This document shows positions 1 through 10,433 of a stretch of 64,000 bases of DNA, piece by piece (position 1 is the stretch's first letter; every line of letters starts with the position of its first letter). The DNA is taken from NCBI GenBank assembly GCA_921293015.1, contig OV121097.1:14066924-14130923 (forward strand). The letters are read 5' to 3'. The notes beneath the pieces were generated by a model that saw nothing but the letters and a program-made list of their open reading frames with translations, did not search any database and was not told the DNA's origin. Made by a program: the position numbers and the translations under genes. Source of the stretch: Phorcus lineatus (lineage: Eukaryota; Mollusca; Gastropoda; Trochida; Trochidae).

Positions 1-1619
1 TTTTGGCCAAACTGAATATATTCAAAATATTTTTTTCATAAACAGAACGATGATCATGTAAAGTAACCAAAATGAAATCTAACATCATTAGAAATACAAA
101 ATTTCAACTCATTTCTTATTAATACTACAAGAAGATTATAAACGGAGTTTGTTGACTTTGAGTTCATTAATAAACTTTGTTTACCTTCACAAGATTTTTT
201 AACACAAACCAGGGTACAGAGTTGAGTAAAAAAAAAATTTTCTACTTAACCTGAGGTAACATTTTGATCAGTATGTAAAGGTTGTTTTTATATGTACAAG
301 CGTCTATCTAGGCTTGTTAGAAGCGTTGAATTGAGAGAATTGTTCTGTGTTGTTACCGCTAATAAGTTAATCAACTGATCAACTAAGTCAAAGAAGATGA
401 GTAGGTAAGATGGAAGAATTACATTTCAGTGTAATATTGTTGTTTTACAGCTGAAAGTTTACTTAACTAATCGTTTTGTTATCTTAAATATGCTACTTAA
501 CATGTCCCCCCCGAAAAAAGGCATTAGGTTTCTAAATACACATCAACGAAGTTTTATTGATATTCTAACAATTATCGAGTTATTTTGTGCTGACATACAT
601 GTTCTAATATGTTATCTCCAGAGGACTAAATTATTCATGTTGTTATTGCTTATTCAAATTTGATAGTGAAACTGTCATTTCTTATACAAATTTGATAGTG
701 AAACTGTCATTGCTTATTGTAAAATATTATCATATTTCATTGTATGAGAATATGCAATATGTGTAATCATATAATGGTTAGTAAGTATAATACTATGATT
801 TAAACAGTATTTCATTTCCATAAAACATGTGCTACACAAAATTCAGAATATATAATTATACAAAAAGTAAAAAGGATGAACAAATGCCTATATACATTCT
901 TTTCCTGAAACAAACATAAAATGATTAAGATATCAAGTACATTGATGGAAATATACATTTGCAATTATTCTTACTAAACTCAAATTCATATTAAGCTTTG
1001 GTACAAATTTTAGGAAAGAGCTTTAAAAATCGTTTGATATTATTTATGAAATGATAAACAGATATTATTAGGAATTCGTCAACACTCTGTGACAAAGATT
1101 GGTCGGCGTTAAGATAGATTTAGTATATTGATATGATTTACTAGGGAATATTCAAGCCCTAAGTTGGCACTATTGGAAAATATCTAAAATGTTGGTGAAC
1201 CAGACTTTGGTAATAGGAACTTTTAATTTCCAAGTCGCCAAGTAGATAAACAAGATAATAATTTGTTAAAACAACATGGGCTTATGGTGTCTCCATATGT
1301 TGTTTTAGCCTAACACTACCTACGGGGGGCAAATTGGTCGGCTCCCAACACGCCGACGCTTCATTTCGCAGACACTTTAACGGTTCAGTAAACAAGTTAA
1401 TTAGCTCCTGTGACCCCTACTAGAATAGTGGAATAGACCCAATATATATATTTATTCGATAACAACATGAGTGGTATAGATATAATTATTTTATTTTATT
1501 AACAACTTTGGCGTTGTTAGCACTAGTCTTTTGCTTTTCTAGTTGATGACATCGATATATTTGTTTGATAATTAGTTAGCACTAGTTAGCACTGATTTTT
1601 AGAATCTCAAGTTCAGAGT

Positions 1620-2697
1620 TTATCCCAGCTTCACCAAGTGGGAGACGGCATCAAGAAACTCGAGCGGTGTCTTCTCTCCGTTGCGTAGGGCTTCCTTCAG
1701 TCTGGCGATTCTGTTGTCAATGTCTCTGTATACTCTCTTCCGGCTTGGGGGGGCAGCTCCTCTGTCTGCCATCTCATTCCTCCTGATGACCTCGACAAAC
1801 CTGAAGATGTTTGGGTGGCGATGTGGAAGGGTTCTGTTGAGCCTGTTGTGGAAACCTTCCAAGTTGTTGTTGGTCCTTGGTCCCTGGTTGTCATGGTGGT
1901 TCACCAGCGATCGAGGGAAGCGAGCGTCGTAGTCTACCAATGTCGCTGTGATGTAATCTTTGAAGTCCTCGATGCGGTTGGTGGCTGGGGCGGCGTCCAT
2001 AACATCTATCCATGGTATCTTGAACTTCGTCCTGGGGAAGCAAGGCAAGGGCAGCTGCTCTCCTGACGAACTGCGTTACAGCTGGGGAGAGGACAAACAC
2101 CAAGGGATAAGACACAGAGTTCGAACGACAATGAATGATGTATACCTGATCCCAGAGATCAGGACACGCAGTAAAAGTTCCATCCATGTAGATGACGTCA
2201 GCGTTCTGCAAGGCCTGGAGCTGTTCCGTAGTAGAGAACACTAGAATCTTGTCTTCGTCACCATCAGAGAGAAGTAGGAACCGCCGGCCATCACTCGTCT
2301 CTGTCCACTTGTCTTCCAAGTTGACATCGCTGCGGCTTGCAGGTAACGCTGGAATTGTCTTGCGACGATGTCTGTAGAGAACGCTGCTGTTACTGGAGTA
2401 GGATGGGAAGATGGGGTGGTTCTCGTCGTCCTCGGCCGCTAGCTGCTCTTCGTACAGGGTCTGCATCGGCGTTGTCTCCTCACGGGCGTGGTTGTGCTCT
2501 GTCTGTGTCCTGATGAAGTCGCCGACTGTTGAGCATCTTCCTGTACAGGTCTTGGTGATGCATCTCCAGTGTGTGCAGGTCTGTCTGATCTTGTTCCGAG
2601 TGTTGACATATCCATCTAGAATGATCTGAGGGGCTCCTTTCTGCGACACAAGATACTCAACTCTCCGTAGTGCAGCCATAGTGATGGTGATGACCAT
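1620..2697 (-). pseudogene. FLYWCH zinc finger-MULE transposase, copy 1 (frameshifted, core deleted)
   Basis: The family cuts and pastes Mutator-like elements in the nucleus. Residues about 10-70 form a FLYWCH-type zinc finger: a YLVSQKG start, DGY, WRC, a second Cys group (CTGRC) and a final HNH. Residues about 165-225 are the start of a MULE domain with MDGTF (first catalytic Asp) and YPLVFVL. The region carrying the second Asp, the Cys/His stretch and the catalytic Glu is missing: sequence jumps to the C-terminal part of the domain (FVRRAAALALLP, then RTNNNLEGFH). One extra G near 2014 shifts the frame, so the C-terminus (1620-2048) is read in another phase and ends in a normal stop. Of two possible starts, Met7 has the better context (G at +4). 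FLYWCH-containing MULEs are known in animals as Phantom; that placement is inference. Confidence 0.8.
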
Positions 2698-2711
2698 GTT
2701 CTGTTTACCAT

Positions 2712-2719
2712 TTTATATA
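2712..2719 (-). promoter_or_regulatory. TATA box of transposase copy 1
   Basis: On the minus strand this reads TATATAAA and lies 14 bases before the first in-frame ATG. With usual TATA spacing, transcription would begin at or just inside that ATG, which favours Met7 as the working start. The same box is at 61143-61150 in copy 2. Confidence 0.45.
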
Positions 2720-3721
2720 CCTTGTGGGTTTTCAAACCTTTTGATAATCAATTAAAATCCGACAATAAATGAATGTAAACGCAGTGCTAAGAAGAGAGGA
2801 CAGATTATCACAAAGTTTTATATAAACACAACTTAATGTCATTGTGGACCAATATACTCTAATCCGACAATAACTGAATGTAAACTCAATGTCATGAAGC
2901 ATTTTCATTTTCATTAAATTTTGTACAAACATAATCTACCATGGTTATTGTTTCATAATTTGCTCGTTAAAGATTGAGCTTTGTTATAATCACATATGTC
3001 CAAACTTTTCAAAAATGAACCTGACCCAGGCTTCATCTACTCTAGTGGACCATTCTATTATGTCTGTGGGGTTGATGTTAATTGAGCCCTCATTAATTGT
3101 CGGCGAATTACTGCGTCAGCAATGAGTGTCTGGATCTTGTGACACAACCGGCAAATTGGTGCCCAATCATTCGTCCTCTGTCATGCCAAGCTGTCACATT
3201 AACACATTCAGTGTATTCAGTGCTGGATTGTAACGATGGAGAGTACATTAATTATAGAAGGTTTTTGGATGGATTATTCATTTCTTTGTATCAGGTACGT
3301 TTTTAAAAAATATATATTCTTAAAAAAGCAATTTATCACTAGTGTTGTTAAACTTGGATCTGTATTAGAATAACTTCATATCTTTGTTTGTTAAAAGTTT
3401 ATACCACCTTTTTTGAAAGAAACAAATATGTCTCTGTGAAATGTGGAGCCGCTTGGTTTCTCTCTATATATTGATCTGATTTTGTTATGTGGCTTAACCA
3501 ATGTGATTCAATCAGTTATTAAATGGGACTTTGAATAATTGTTTGAGTAGTGTTGAATCGTTCGTACTCGATAACAGATGAAACCGAGTCTGAAAGTGAA
3601 GTAAATGAACATCAAATCAAATTTTCTTCGTAGATGTGAAAAGAATAGAACAAAATTATCTAAAAACATGTTTGACTGACACAATTCATTATAAAATATG
3701 AATATTATTAACATGTTTTAG
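2720..3721. other. Non-coding interior of the MULE element
   Basis: This 1-kb stretch lies between the transposase promoter and the right terminal repeat. It is AT-rich with no credible coding region. It is nearly the same in copy 2, except that copy 2 keeps about 54 extra bases (around 61888-61942) that are absent here near 3467. Confidence 0.6.
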
Positions 3722-3821
3722 TATCACCCGACCCATCTCAAGATGGGACGTCCCAACTTGGAATCCCAAGTTGGGATGCGTCCCATCTTAAGATCGGGCA
3801 GATCCGCAGTTGGGATGATTC
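3722..3821. repeat. Right terminal inverted repeat with nested palindromes (copy 1)
   Basis: This 100-bp segment is built from short palindromes: CCCATCTCAAGATGGG, TCCCAAGTTGGGA and CCCATCTTAAGAT. Read as reverse complement it starts GAATCATCCCAACTGCGG and matches the left end of copy 2 (56192 on), which starts GTATCATCCCAACTTGGG. Copy 2 lacks about 32 bp of the palindrome cluster here, a loss between short GATG repeats. Confidence 0.7.
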
Positions 3822-3827
3822 ATTATT

Positions 3828-5235
3828 ACCCAAAAAACATACAGCAAATTTGGGTATCCTATTCTAAAAAGTTTCCAAGAAAAGTCCTTTTGAAGACACT
3901 GTCAAACCGAACACAGAATAAGGTAAAAAACTCCGATTCTTCTTTTCGAAATCCATCAAGTTATTGATAACCTGAAGACAGACACCAATTTTGAGTATTC
4001 TATCTTAAATAGTGTCTGAGAAAAATGTCTCCTGTGTAGATACCCTCGAAACGATTCCAAAAACACGGAACAAGGGAAATAACTTCCTATAGATTTATAG
4101 CGCGGTTCTTATTTTCCAACTTATCAAGGTATTGATACCATCGTAATAGGAGTTTTCAAGTACAGACATTTTTTATGACTGCGACCTCACGGGTGGGGAG
4201 TGTACTGTGTTATTCACGCAACGGCATTCGGTATAGGTTCTTGTTTTAGTATTACTTCGTGTATTTACAAAACAAATAACGCGAACGTGAAACATTCGCC
4301 ACAACGTAACTGTGATACAGCTTTCTATGTTACACCGGGTCGGGAAATAGGTTACCCGGCACACATGGTGAGTTTTAGCGTCTAATTTCAACCATGTATG
4401 GCAAACAGACTGAATGTGATCGCTTTTTATAATACTCCACTGAACAGGTAATGTAATTCCATCTGTTATTTATTCACGTGATAACATAAGATAGTTGTAA
4501 TTACTGATGACATGTGTCTTCTGTCAATTCATAATTAATATGTGTTGTGAATGAATCAATAATCGGAGACAGAATATATACATACTGGTAACCTGTTCTT
4601 ATTAAATACTTTCCGCAAATATGATGTTGGAATGTTTTTCAATTTAAATTGAAGGTTCTTTGTTGACTTGACTAAATACTTAACACATCATCTATTCATA
4701 ATTAAAATATGTTACGAATGAAAAGGTAGAGGTAGAATATATATATAGCTAACTTGTTTTGATTAAAATACACGCAGTTATTAGTGTTATTCGAATATAA
4801 ATTGAAGGTTCTTTGTTCACTTAACTAAATATATTACATCCCTATATGTTTGACTCAAGGTAAGTGCGCAAATTTCAATGTTGGAAAGTTATTGATTAAA
4901 ATACAAGCAGGGATGTTATTCGAATATAAATTGAAGGTTCTTTGTTCACTTAACTAAATATATTACATCCCTATATGTTTGATTCAAGGTAAGTGCGCAA
5001 ATTTCAATGTTGGAAAGTTATTCAAATTTAATTTGATATCTAAATACTTCATATTCCTGTCTGCTTGGGTCCACATACATATATACAGCTAATTACCCGA
5101 ATACCTGAAACGAGCCCTAAAATTCTTAATTACCTATCCGCGTGAGTCATGGTATGCACCCGAATATAGAACCCTAAAATCTTGACAATTCTAGGCCTCA
5201 CCTCTATTGTTCCACTCTGGGGTGTCTTTGTCATG
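3828..5235. other. AT-rich flank shared with copy 2
   Basis: No gene is visible. The sequence is almost identical to 62273-63680, so the two long blocks are alike beyond the apparent transposon end. It contains the 133-bp tandem duplication described separately. Confidence 0.6.
4760..5025. repeat. Tandem duplication, 133-bp unit, two copies
   Basis: The segment starting TGATTAAAATACACGCAG at 4760 recurs at 4893 with few changes, through GAAGGTTCTTTGTTCACT to TTCAATGTTGGAAAGTTAT. A more diverged third relative begins near 4640. Copy 2 has the same duplication near 63205-63475. Confidence 0.8.
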
Positions 5236-5716
5236 GAATGGAATGCTTCTATTATAGAATGGAATGCTTCTGTTATAGAATGGAATGCTTCTGTTATAGA
5301 ATGGAATGTTATAGAATGGAATGCTTCTGTTATAGAATGGAAACTTTTATTATAGAATGGAATGCTTCTGTTATAGAATGGAATGCTTCTGTTATAGAAT
5401 GGAATGCTTCTGTTATAGAATGGAATGCTTCTGTTATAGAATGGGATGCTTTTGTTATAGAATGGGATGCTTTTGTTATAGAATGGAATGCTTCTGTTAT
5501 AGAATGGAATGCTTTTGTTATAGAATGGAATGCTTCTGTTATAGAATGGAATGCTTCTGTTATAGAATGGAATGCTTCTGTTATAGAATGGAATGCTTTT
5601 GTTATAGAATGGAATGCTTTTGTTATAGAATGGAATGCTTCTGTTATAGAATGGAATGCTTCTGTTATAGAATGGAATGCTTATAGAATGAAAAGTCTTT
5701 GCTATAAAACGGAATG
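5236..5716. repeat. 21-bp minisatellite, about 21 units
   Basis: The unit is TATAGAATGGAATGCTTCTG plus T, repeated head to tail with C/T and A/G variants (TTCTG or TTTTG, GGAATG or GGGATG). The 21-bp period is a multiple of three and the unit has no stop in two frames, so long open frames appear by chance. The array adjoins the duplicated block; its other copy begins at 63680 with a different order of unit variants. Confidence 0.95.
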
Positions 5717-5750
5717 TCTTTATATATATATATATATGAATAAATAAATG

Positions 5751-5793
<43 letters not shown>
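5717..5793. repeat. (AT)n microsatellite
   Basis: Two runs of alternating A and T, separated by GAATAAATAAATGAAT, join the minisatellite to the diverged transposon fragment. Confidence 0.95.
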
Positions 5794-5799
<6 letters not shown>

Positions 5800-5801
5800 C
5801 A

Positions 5802-8692
5802 ATCCCAACTTGGGATGTTTATAATATCCTTATTCTAATGTTGAATTTAGTAATAACATGATAACATGTATCATTTAGATAAGCGCTTCAAGAACATCGA
5901 AAGATATTTTGATTTTATGTTGATTTTCATGACTTATTGGCTATATATATCTCTCATCGCCAGTCTTTCATCATAGCCCAATACGATTTCAAAAGTAATT
6001 CTTAAACAAAGTCTTATTATTTTATTATTTCATTATATTCTTAAATATTTTTAATTATGAAAGCATGTTAAGCAAATAAAAAAAGAATTTATATTCAATT
6101 ATACACTCAAAACCTACTCTAAGTGAATACCAAGAATGCTAATCTAATGCCTTGTAATCAGTTCAATTTCTGACACATAAACCGTTCCGTTAAGCAAGAT
6201 TCCAATGTACTTATTGTGTTTGATAGTCGAATCTAAAAGTGTATGTATGTATGTAACATAATTCACAAACACTAACCTATAAGTGGTGTTCCGTCAATGC
6301 TTATAAGGTGTCCAGTAAATAAATCCAGTTTTGCTCCTCATATTATCCGATCGAACCTGATCTGATCAGTGTCGTGATGCAAATGGCAAACATACCTGCT
6401 TGGTAGTTCAGAGATGGGTGTGGGTTGGGTGGAGGGGGGGGGGGGGATGTCCGAAAGAAGGGATTTTGGTAAACATCCGGTTCGGTTATGACACTAATAC
6501 CTGTGTGTCACCTTCCAACTAGTGACAAGAATGGGTACCAATTGTACATGAGCATGCTTGTAACACTACAAAGGTACACGCCGAGCGTTTGTTGTTTTAG
6601 TCAATGACCATTATTCATTTTTATCAAGGCATTTGCCCCTATCGGCAATATCTCTGATAGGTGGAAGCAGACGTGATCAAACCCTAACCAAAAACAACAA
6701 CAAATGTTATGTATAGTGTTATTGTATTGATATTCGATGAAAGTTGTTTTGCCACACTAAATATATTCAAAATATTTTTTTCATTAACAGAACGATTATC
6801 ATGTCAAGTAACCAAAATGAAATCTAACATCATCCATTGATTAATTATGGGGAAATAGCACGCTTTTCAATAGATTTTTAAAAAAATTGATAACTTAGTT
6901 TCCAAGATTTGCATAAGAACATTTTGGTTTAAACATATTCTTTTCATTTCTATAAAAGGAAATTAGATTTGGAGGCAAGCTGGAAGCTTATATTAATGCC
7001 GCTCCAATACAAATTATATTTTGAAACCATCCAACATACAAGACAAAGTCAAACAAATACGATGTACAGTTGCAGCACAATACGTTAAGATATTCAATAT
7101 TGCAAAGGTGATTTCTTTATGCTAATTTAGAAATGCAATATTTCAACTCATTTCTTATCAATACTACAAGAAGATTATAAACGGAGTTTGTTCACTGAAA
7201 AACTTTGTTTACCTTCACTAGATTTTTTGACACAAACCCTTGTTGAGAAAAATTATTCTACTGTTTTCTACATAGCCCGAGGTAACATATGATTTTGATC
7301 AGTATTAAAAGGTTGCTTTTTTATATGTACAAGCGTCTATCTAGGCTTGTTAGAAGCGTTGAATTGAGAGAATTGTTGTGTGTTCTTACTACTAATACGT
7401 TAATCAACTGATCCGTACATAAGTCAAATAAGATGAGTAGGTGAGGGTGAAGAATTACATTTCATTGTAACATTGTTATTTTACAGCTGAAAGTTTACTT
7501 AACTAATCGTTTTGTTATCTTTAAATATGCTACTCAACATGTCCCCCCGAAAAAAGGCATTAGGTTTGTAAATACACATCAATGAAGTTTTATTGATATA
7601 CTAAGACTTATCGAGTTATTTTGTGCTGACATACATGTACTAGCGTAATATCCTCAGAGGACTAAGTGATTCATATTGTTGTTTTTTTTTGTTTTTTTTT
7701 TATTATTCCATTTCATATCATACATTTTACATGAAAAGGCAATGTACATATCATTGAGCTTTTTTAGCTCTTACTGAATCAGGAGTACAAAAAAACTTCA
7801 TGTTCATCACAGAAAATGTTTTGATAATGTTGATACATATAATTGTATTGTGATTCATATTGTTATTGCTTATACAAATCTGATATAGAAACTGTCATTT
7901 CTTATACAAATTTGATATTGAAACTGTCATTGCTTATTGTAAAATATTGTATTTCATTGTATGAAATATGCAATATGTGTAATCATATAATGGTTAGTAA
8001 GTATATTTCTATGATTTAAACGGTATTTTATTTCAATAAAACATGTGTTACACGAATGTTCAGAATTTATATACAAAAAGAAAAAAGGATTAGCAAACAG
8101 GCAGCAAATGCTTATATAAATTCTTTTCATGAACCAAACATAAAACTATTTAGATATCAAGTACATTGGTGGAAATATACATTTGCAATTATTCTTACTA
8201 AACTCAAATTTATATTATGCTTTGTCTACCTTACATTTTTTGTACAAATTTTAGGAAAGAGCTTAAAAAAATCGATTGGTATCGTTAATGAAATGATAAA
8301 TATATATTATTAGGAAATCGTTAACACTCTGTGACAAAGATTTGTCGCCGTTAAGATAGATTTTAGTATATTGTTATGAGTTACGAGGGAATATTCAAAA
8401 CCAAAGGTTGACACTATTTGAAAATATCTTAAATGTTGGGGAACCAGACTTCGATAATAGGAACTTTTAATTATTTTTACATTTGATACAATCAACAAAG
8501 TCGCCAAGTAGATAAACAAGATAGTACTTTGTTAAAACAACATGGGGTTTTGGTGTCTCCATATATTGTTTTAGCCTAACAGTTCCTACGGTGGGCAAAT
8601 TGGTGTCCAATCTGAAGTGTCGGTTTGTACATATGATGTAAAATTTGTTTAATGTCATGTCTACCAATACTAAAATAGCAGTGTATAGACTG
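5802..8692. mobile_element. Diverged left-part fragment of the same MULE family (copy 3)
   Basis: From CAATCCCAACTTGGGATG the sequence follows the left end of copy 2: 5802-6660 matches 56192-57062, 6650-6735 matches 58363-58427, and 6736-8692 matches 1-1440. It has many substitutions (roughly one base in ten by eye) and an extra insert at about 6836-7125. The match ends just before the transposase gene, so gene and right end are lost. About 40 bases of the left palindrome cluster are missing. It is an older insertion than copies 1 and 2. Confidence 0.75.
6836..7125. other. About 290-bp insert in MULE copy 3, origin unknown
   Basis: Copies 1 and 2 run directly from the AACATCATT segment to the AATACAAAATTTCAACTC segment, whereas copy 3 has extra AT-rich sequence between them. 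I see no clear inverted repeats or coding potential. It may be an insertion here or a loss in the other copies. Confidence 0.45.
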
Positions 8693-9442
8693 ATTTAGAA
8701 ATCATATAGTTTCGATATGATGAAAAACAAAAAAGTATACCACAAATCTATGAAAACTTGACTCTGACAAAAACATTTTCATACTCAGCCTTAAGTGAAT
8801 TGATTATTTTTCAGTTAATGCAATCTCTTACCTATTAAGATATTTCCTATCCGTTATTAGTACAATCATCCTCAGTTCAGTGATTCGCGCATTAACTATC
8901 CATGGACATAACACCTAAAAGCAACGCAGGGCAGGCACGTGAATGTGCGATATGCACGGACGTACTACCGATGTGACACTTTGTGCTACCTGTGTAATTT
9001 TCTTCAAGATGAGAAAGCTTTTTCTTATAGCTGAACTTCTTTCTGCCTGGTTTAAATTGCACAACCTTTTGTTTAAATTGTTTCTCCCGTGGGGTTTATT
9101 GCCTTTGCGTGAAGACCACGTATGTTGGAAGACTTTTCACTTCCAATGAGCTTTAGAGCTCCCTTCTTTCTTTTAATATTTTATGTTTCTGTTTTGTTCG
9201 AAGCATCTCTTAAGGTAGGATGCTTCTATCGGTACAAACTGTTTTTCTTTTTTTATTTGACCACAGAAATGTTTCATTTACTCATCTCATGTACCATGTG
9301 CGGAAGTTCTTTACTTCTAAACAACAGGCTTTGACATCTGTGGTTAGTTTTCACACCAAATATAAATGCCACTATAATCTTGATGTAATTAGACGATCAT
9401 TAGTGCGAAAATCGCTAAATCTAAAGATTTCGAAAACGAAAG
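8693..9442 (+). other. Probable 5' leader of the LINE at 9443
   Basis: Homology to the MULE family ends near 8692 and the LINE endonuclease frame opens at 9443. The sequence between has only short unconvincing frames and no recognisable ORF1 protein. It is probably the LINE 5' untranslated region, possibly with older flank; I cannot place the element start. Confidence 0.35.
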
Positions 9443-10423
9443 ATGACAGATAATCTCAAAATCGTTAGCCAAAACTGCAGGGGCTTGAAAAATATTATCA
9501 AGCGCAAAAAGGTATTTCGGCTGGTTCGTAAGAAAAAAGCAAATATTTATTGTCTACAAGATGTACATTTTGAATATAAAGATATACAACTGATAAAACA
9601 ACAATGGGGATATAGCGAATGTTACTTCAGTTGTTTCAAAGAAAATGCCCGAGGTACAGCTGTTCTCTTTAACAACAACTTTGACTTTAAAGTTTTAAAG
9701 CATAAGCATGATAAAGGTGGAAAGTATGTGGCATTAAAACTCCTCATAAACGAAATAACGTATTCAATCATTACTGGTTATGCACCAAATACCGATAGTC
9801 TAGCTTTCTTCGAACATATTATGGGGATAGTACAAGATTTCGATAGTGATAAAATATCCATTTGTGGAGATTGGAACATAGTACAAAACCAACATTTAGA
9901 TACGTATAATTACAAGAAAATAAATAATCCAAAGGCTAGAGATAAGGTACTTAAATTAATGGATACTTTTGATCTTAAAGATCCATGGCGTGAACAAAAT
10001 TATGACACAAAACGATATACCTGGCGGCAACCCACACCTCTAAAACAAGCGAGACTTGACTTTTTCCTCATATCACATGATATGATACCATCAGTTAAGA
10101 ATTGTGATATCAAACCAAGTATTGAATCTGATCATTCTATAATAGAATTAACATTAACGTATGCCGAAATTTCGAGTGGCAAGGGATTCTGGAAGTTTAA
10201 TAATTCATTGCTACGTGATAAAGAATATGTAGATATAGTAAAAGATACAATTAAATCTACCCTAAATCAGTATAAAGTAGATACAAACACGTACTCTATT
10301 GATGATCAGTTACTATGGGAAACACTACTTTTATTGATAAGAGGTAAAGCAATTTACTACACATCAACTAAAAAAAAGAAAATTATTGCGAAGGAAAAGA
10401 ACTACCACACTAAACTAAACTAA
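9443..10423 (+). pseudogene. LINE endonuclease domain (N-terminal ORF2)
   Basis: This open frame of 326 codons encodes an apurinic/apyrimidinic-type endonuclease that nicks genomic DNA to prime reverse transcription. Visible family motifs are SQNCRG (Asn11), CLQDVHF (residues 37-43), GYAPN, CGDWN and ESDHS. The residue normally Glu in the LQE(T/V)H motif is Asp40 here, so catalysis may be impaired. Just after residue 320 the frame stops in a run of four ACTAA units (about 10407-10430); beyond it the same protein continues in another frame (KPLEKEEFWNKI). Expansion of that short repeat is the likely cause of the break. Confidence 0.85.
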
Positions 10424-10433
10424 ACTAAACCTT

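Larger units (their letters stand above)
1..3821 (-). mobile_element. Mutator-like DNA transposon, copy 1 (left part outside window)
   Basis: This is the right-hand 3.8 kb of a transposon also present at 56192-62266, which defines its ends. It holds a non-coding block (1-1619), the transposase pseudogene on the minus strand (1620-2697), an upstream non-coding block (2698-3721) and a palindrome-rich right terminal repeat ending at 3821. The next six bases (3822-3827, ATTATT) match the six bases on both sides of copy 2. Aligned by eye, copies 1 and 2 differ by few substitutions and some indels, so they separated recently. The match continues into the right flank, so either the whole locus was duplicated or the element extends beyond the repeats I call terminal. 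Confidence 0.75.

Noticed and set aside
5238-5747. Open frames of 109 and 169 codons made of 7-residue repeats
   Set aside because: They are the 21-bp minisatellite read in frame; composition and variants show no selection for protein.
8056-8313. 85-codon plus-strand frame in the diverged MULE fragment
   Set aside because: The matching region of copies 1 and 2 has no such frame, and composition is that of AT-rich non-coding DNA.
1-8692. Direct repeat of the left MULE half (1-1440 and 6736-8692) as long terminal repeats of a retrotransposon
   Set aside because: The two halves are far more diverged than copies 1 and 2 are from each other, the gene between is a DNA transposase, and inverted ends explain the borders better.
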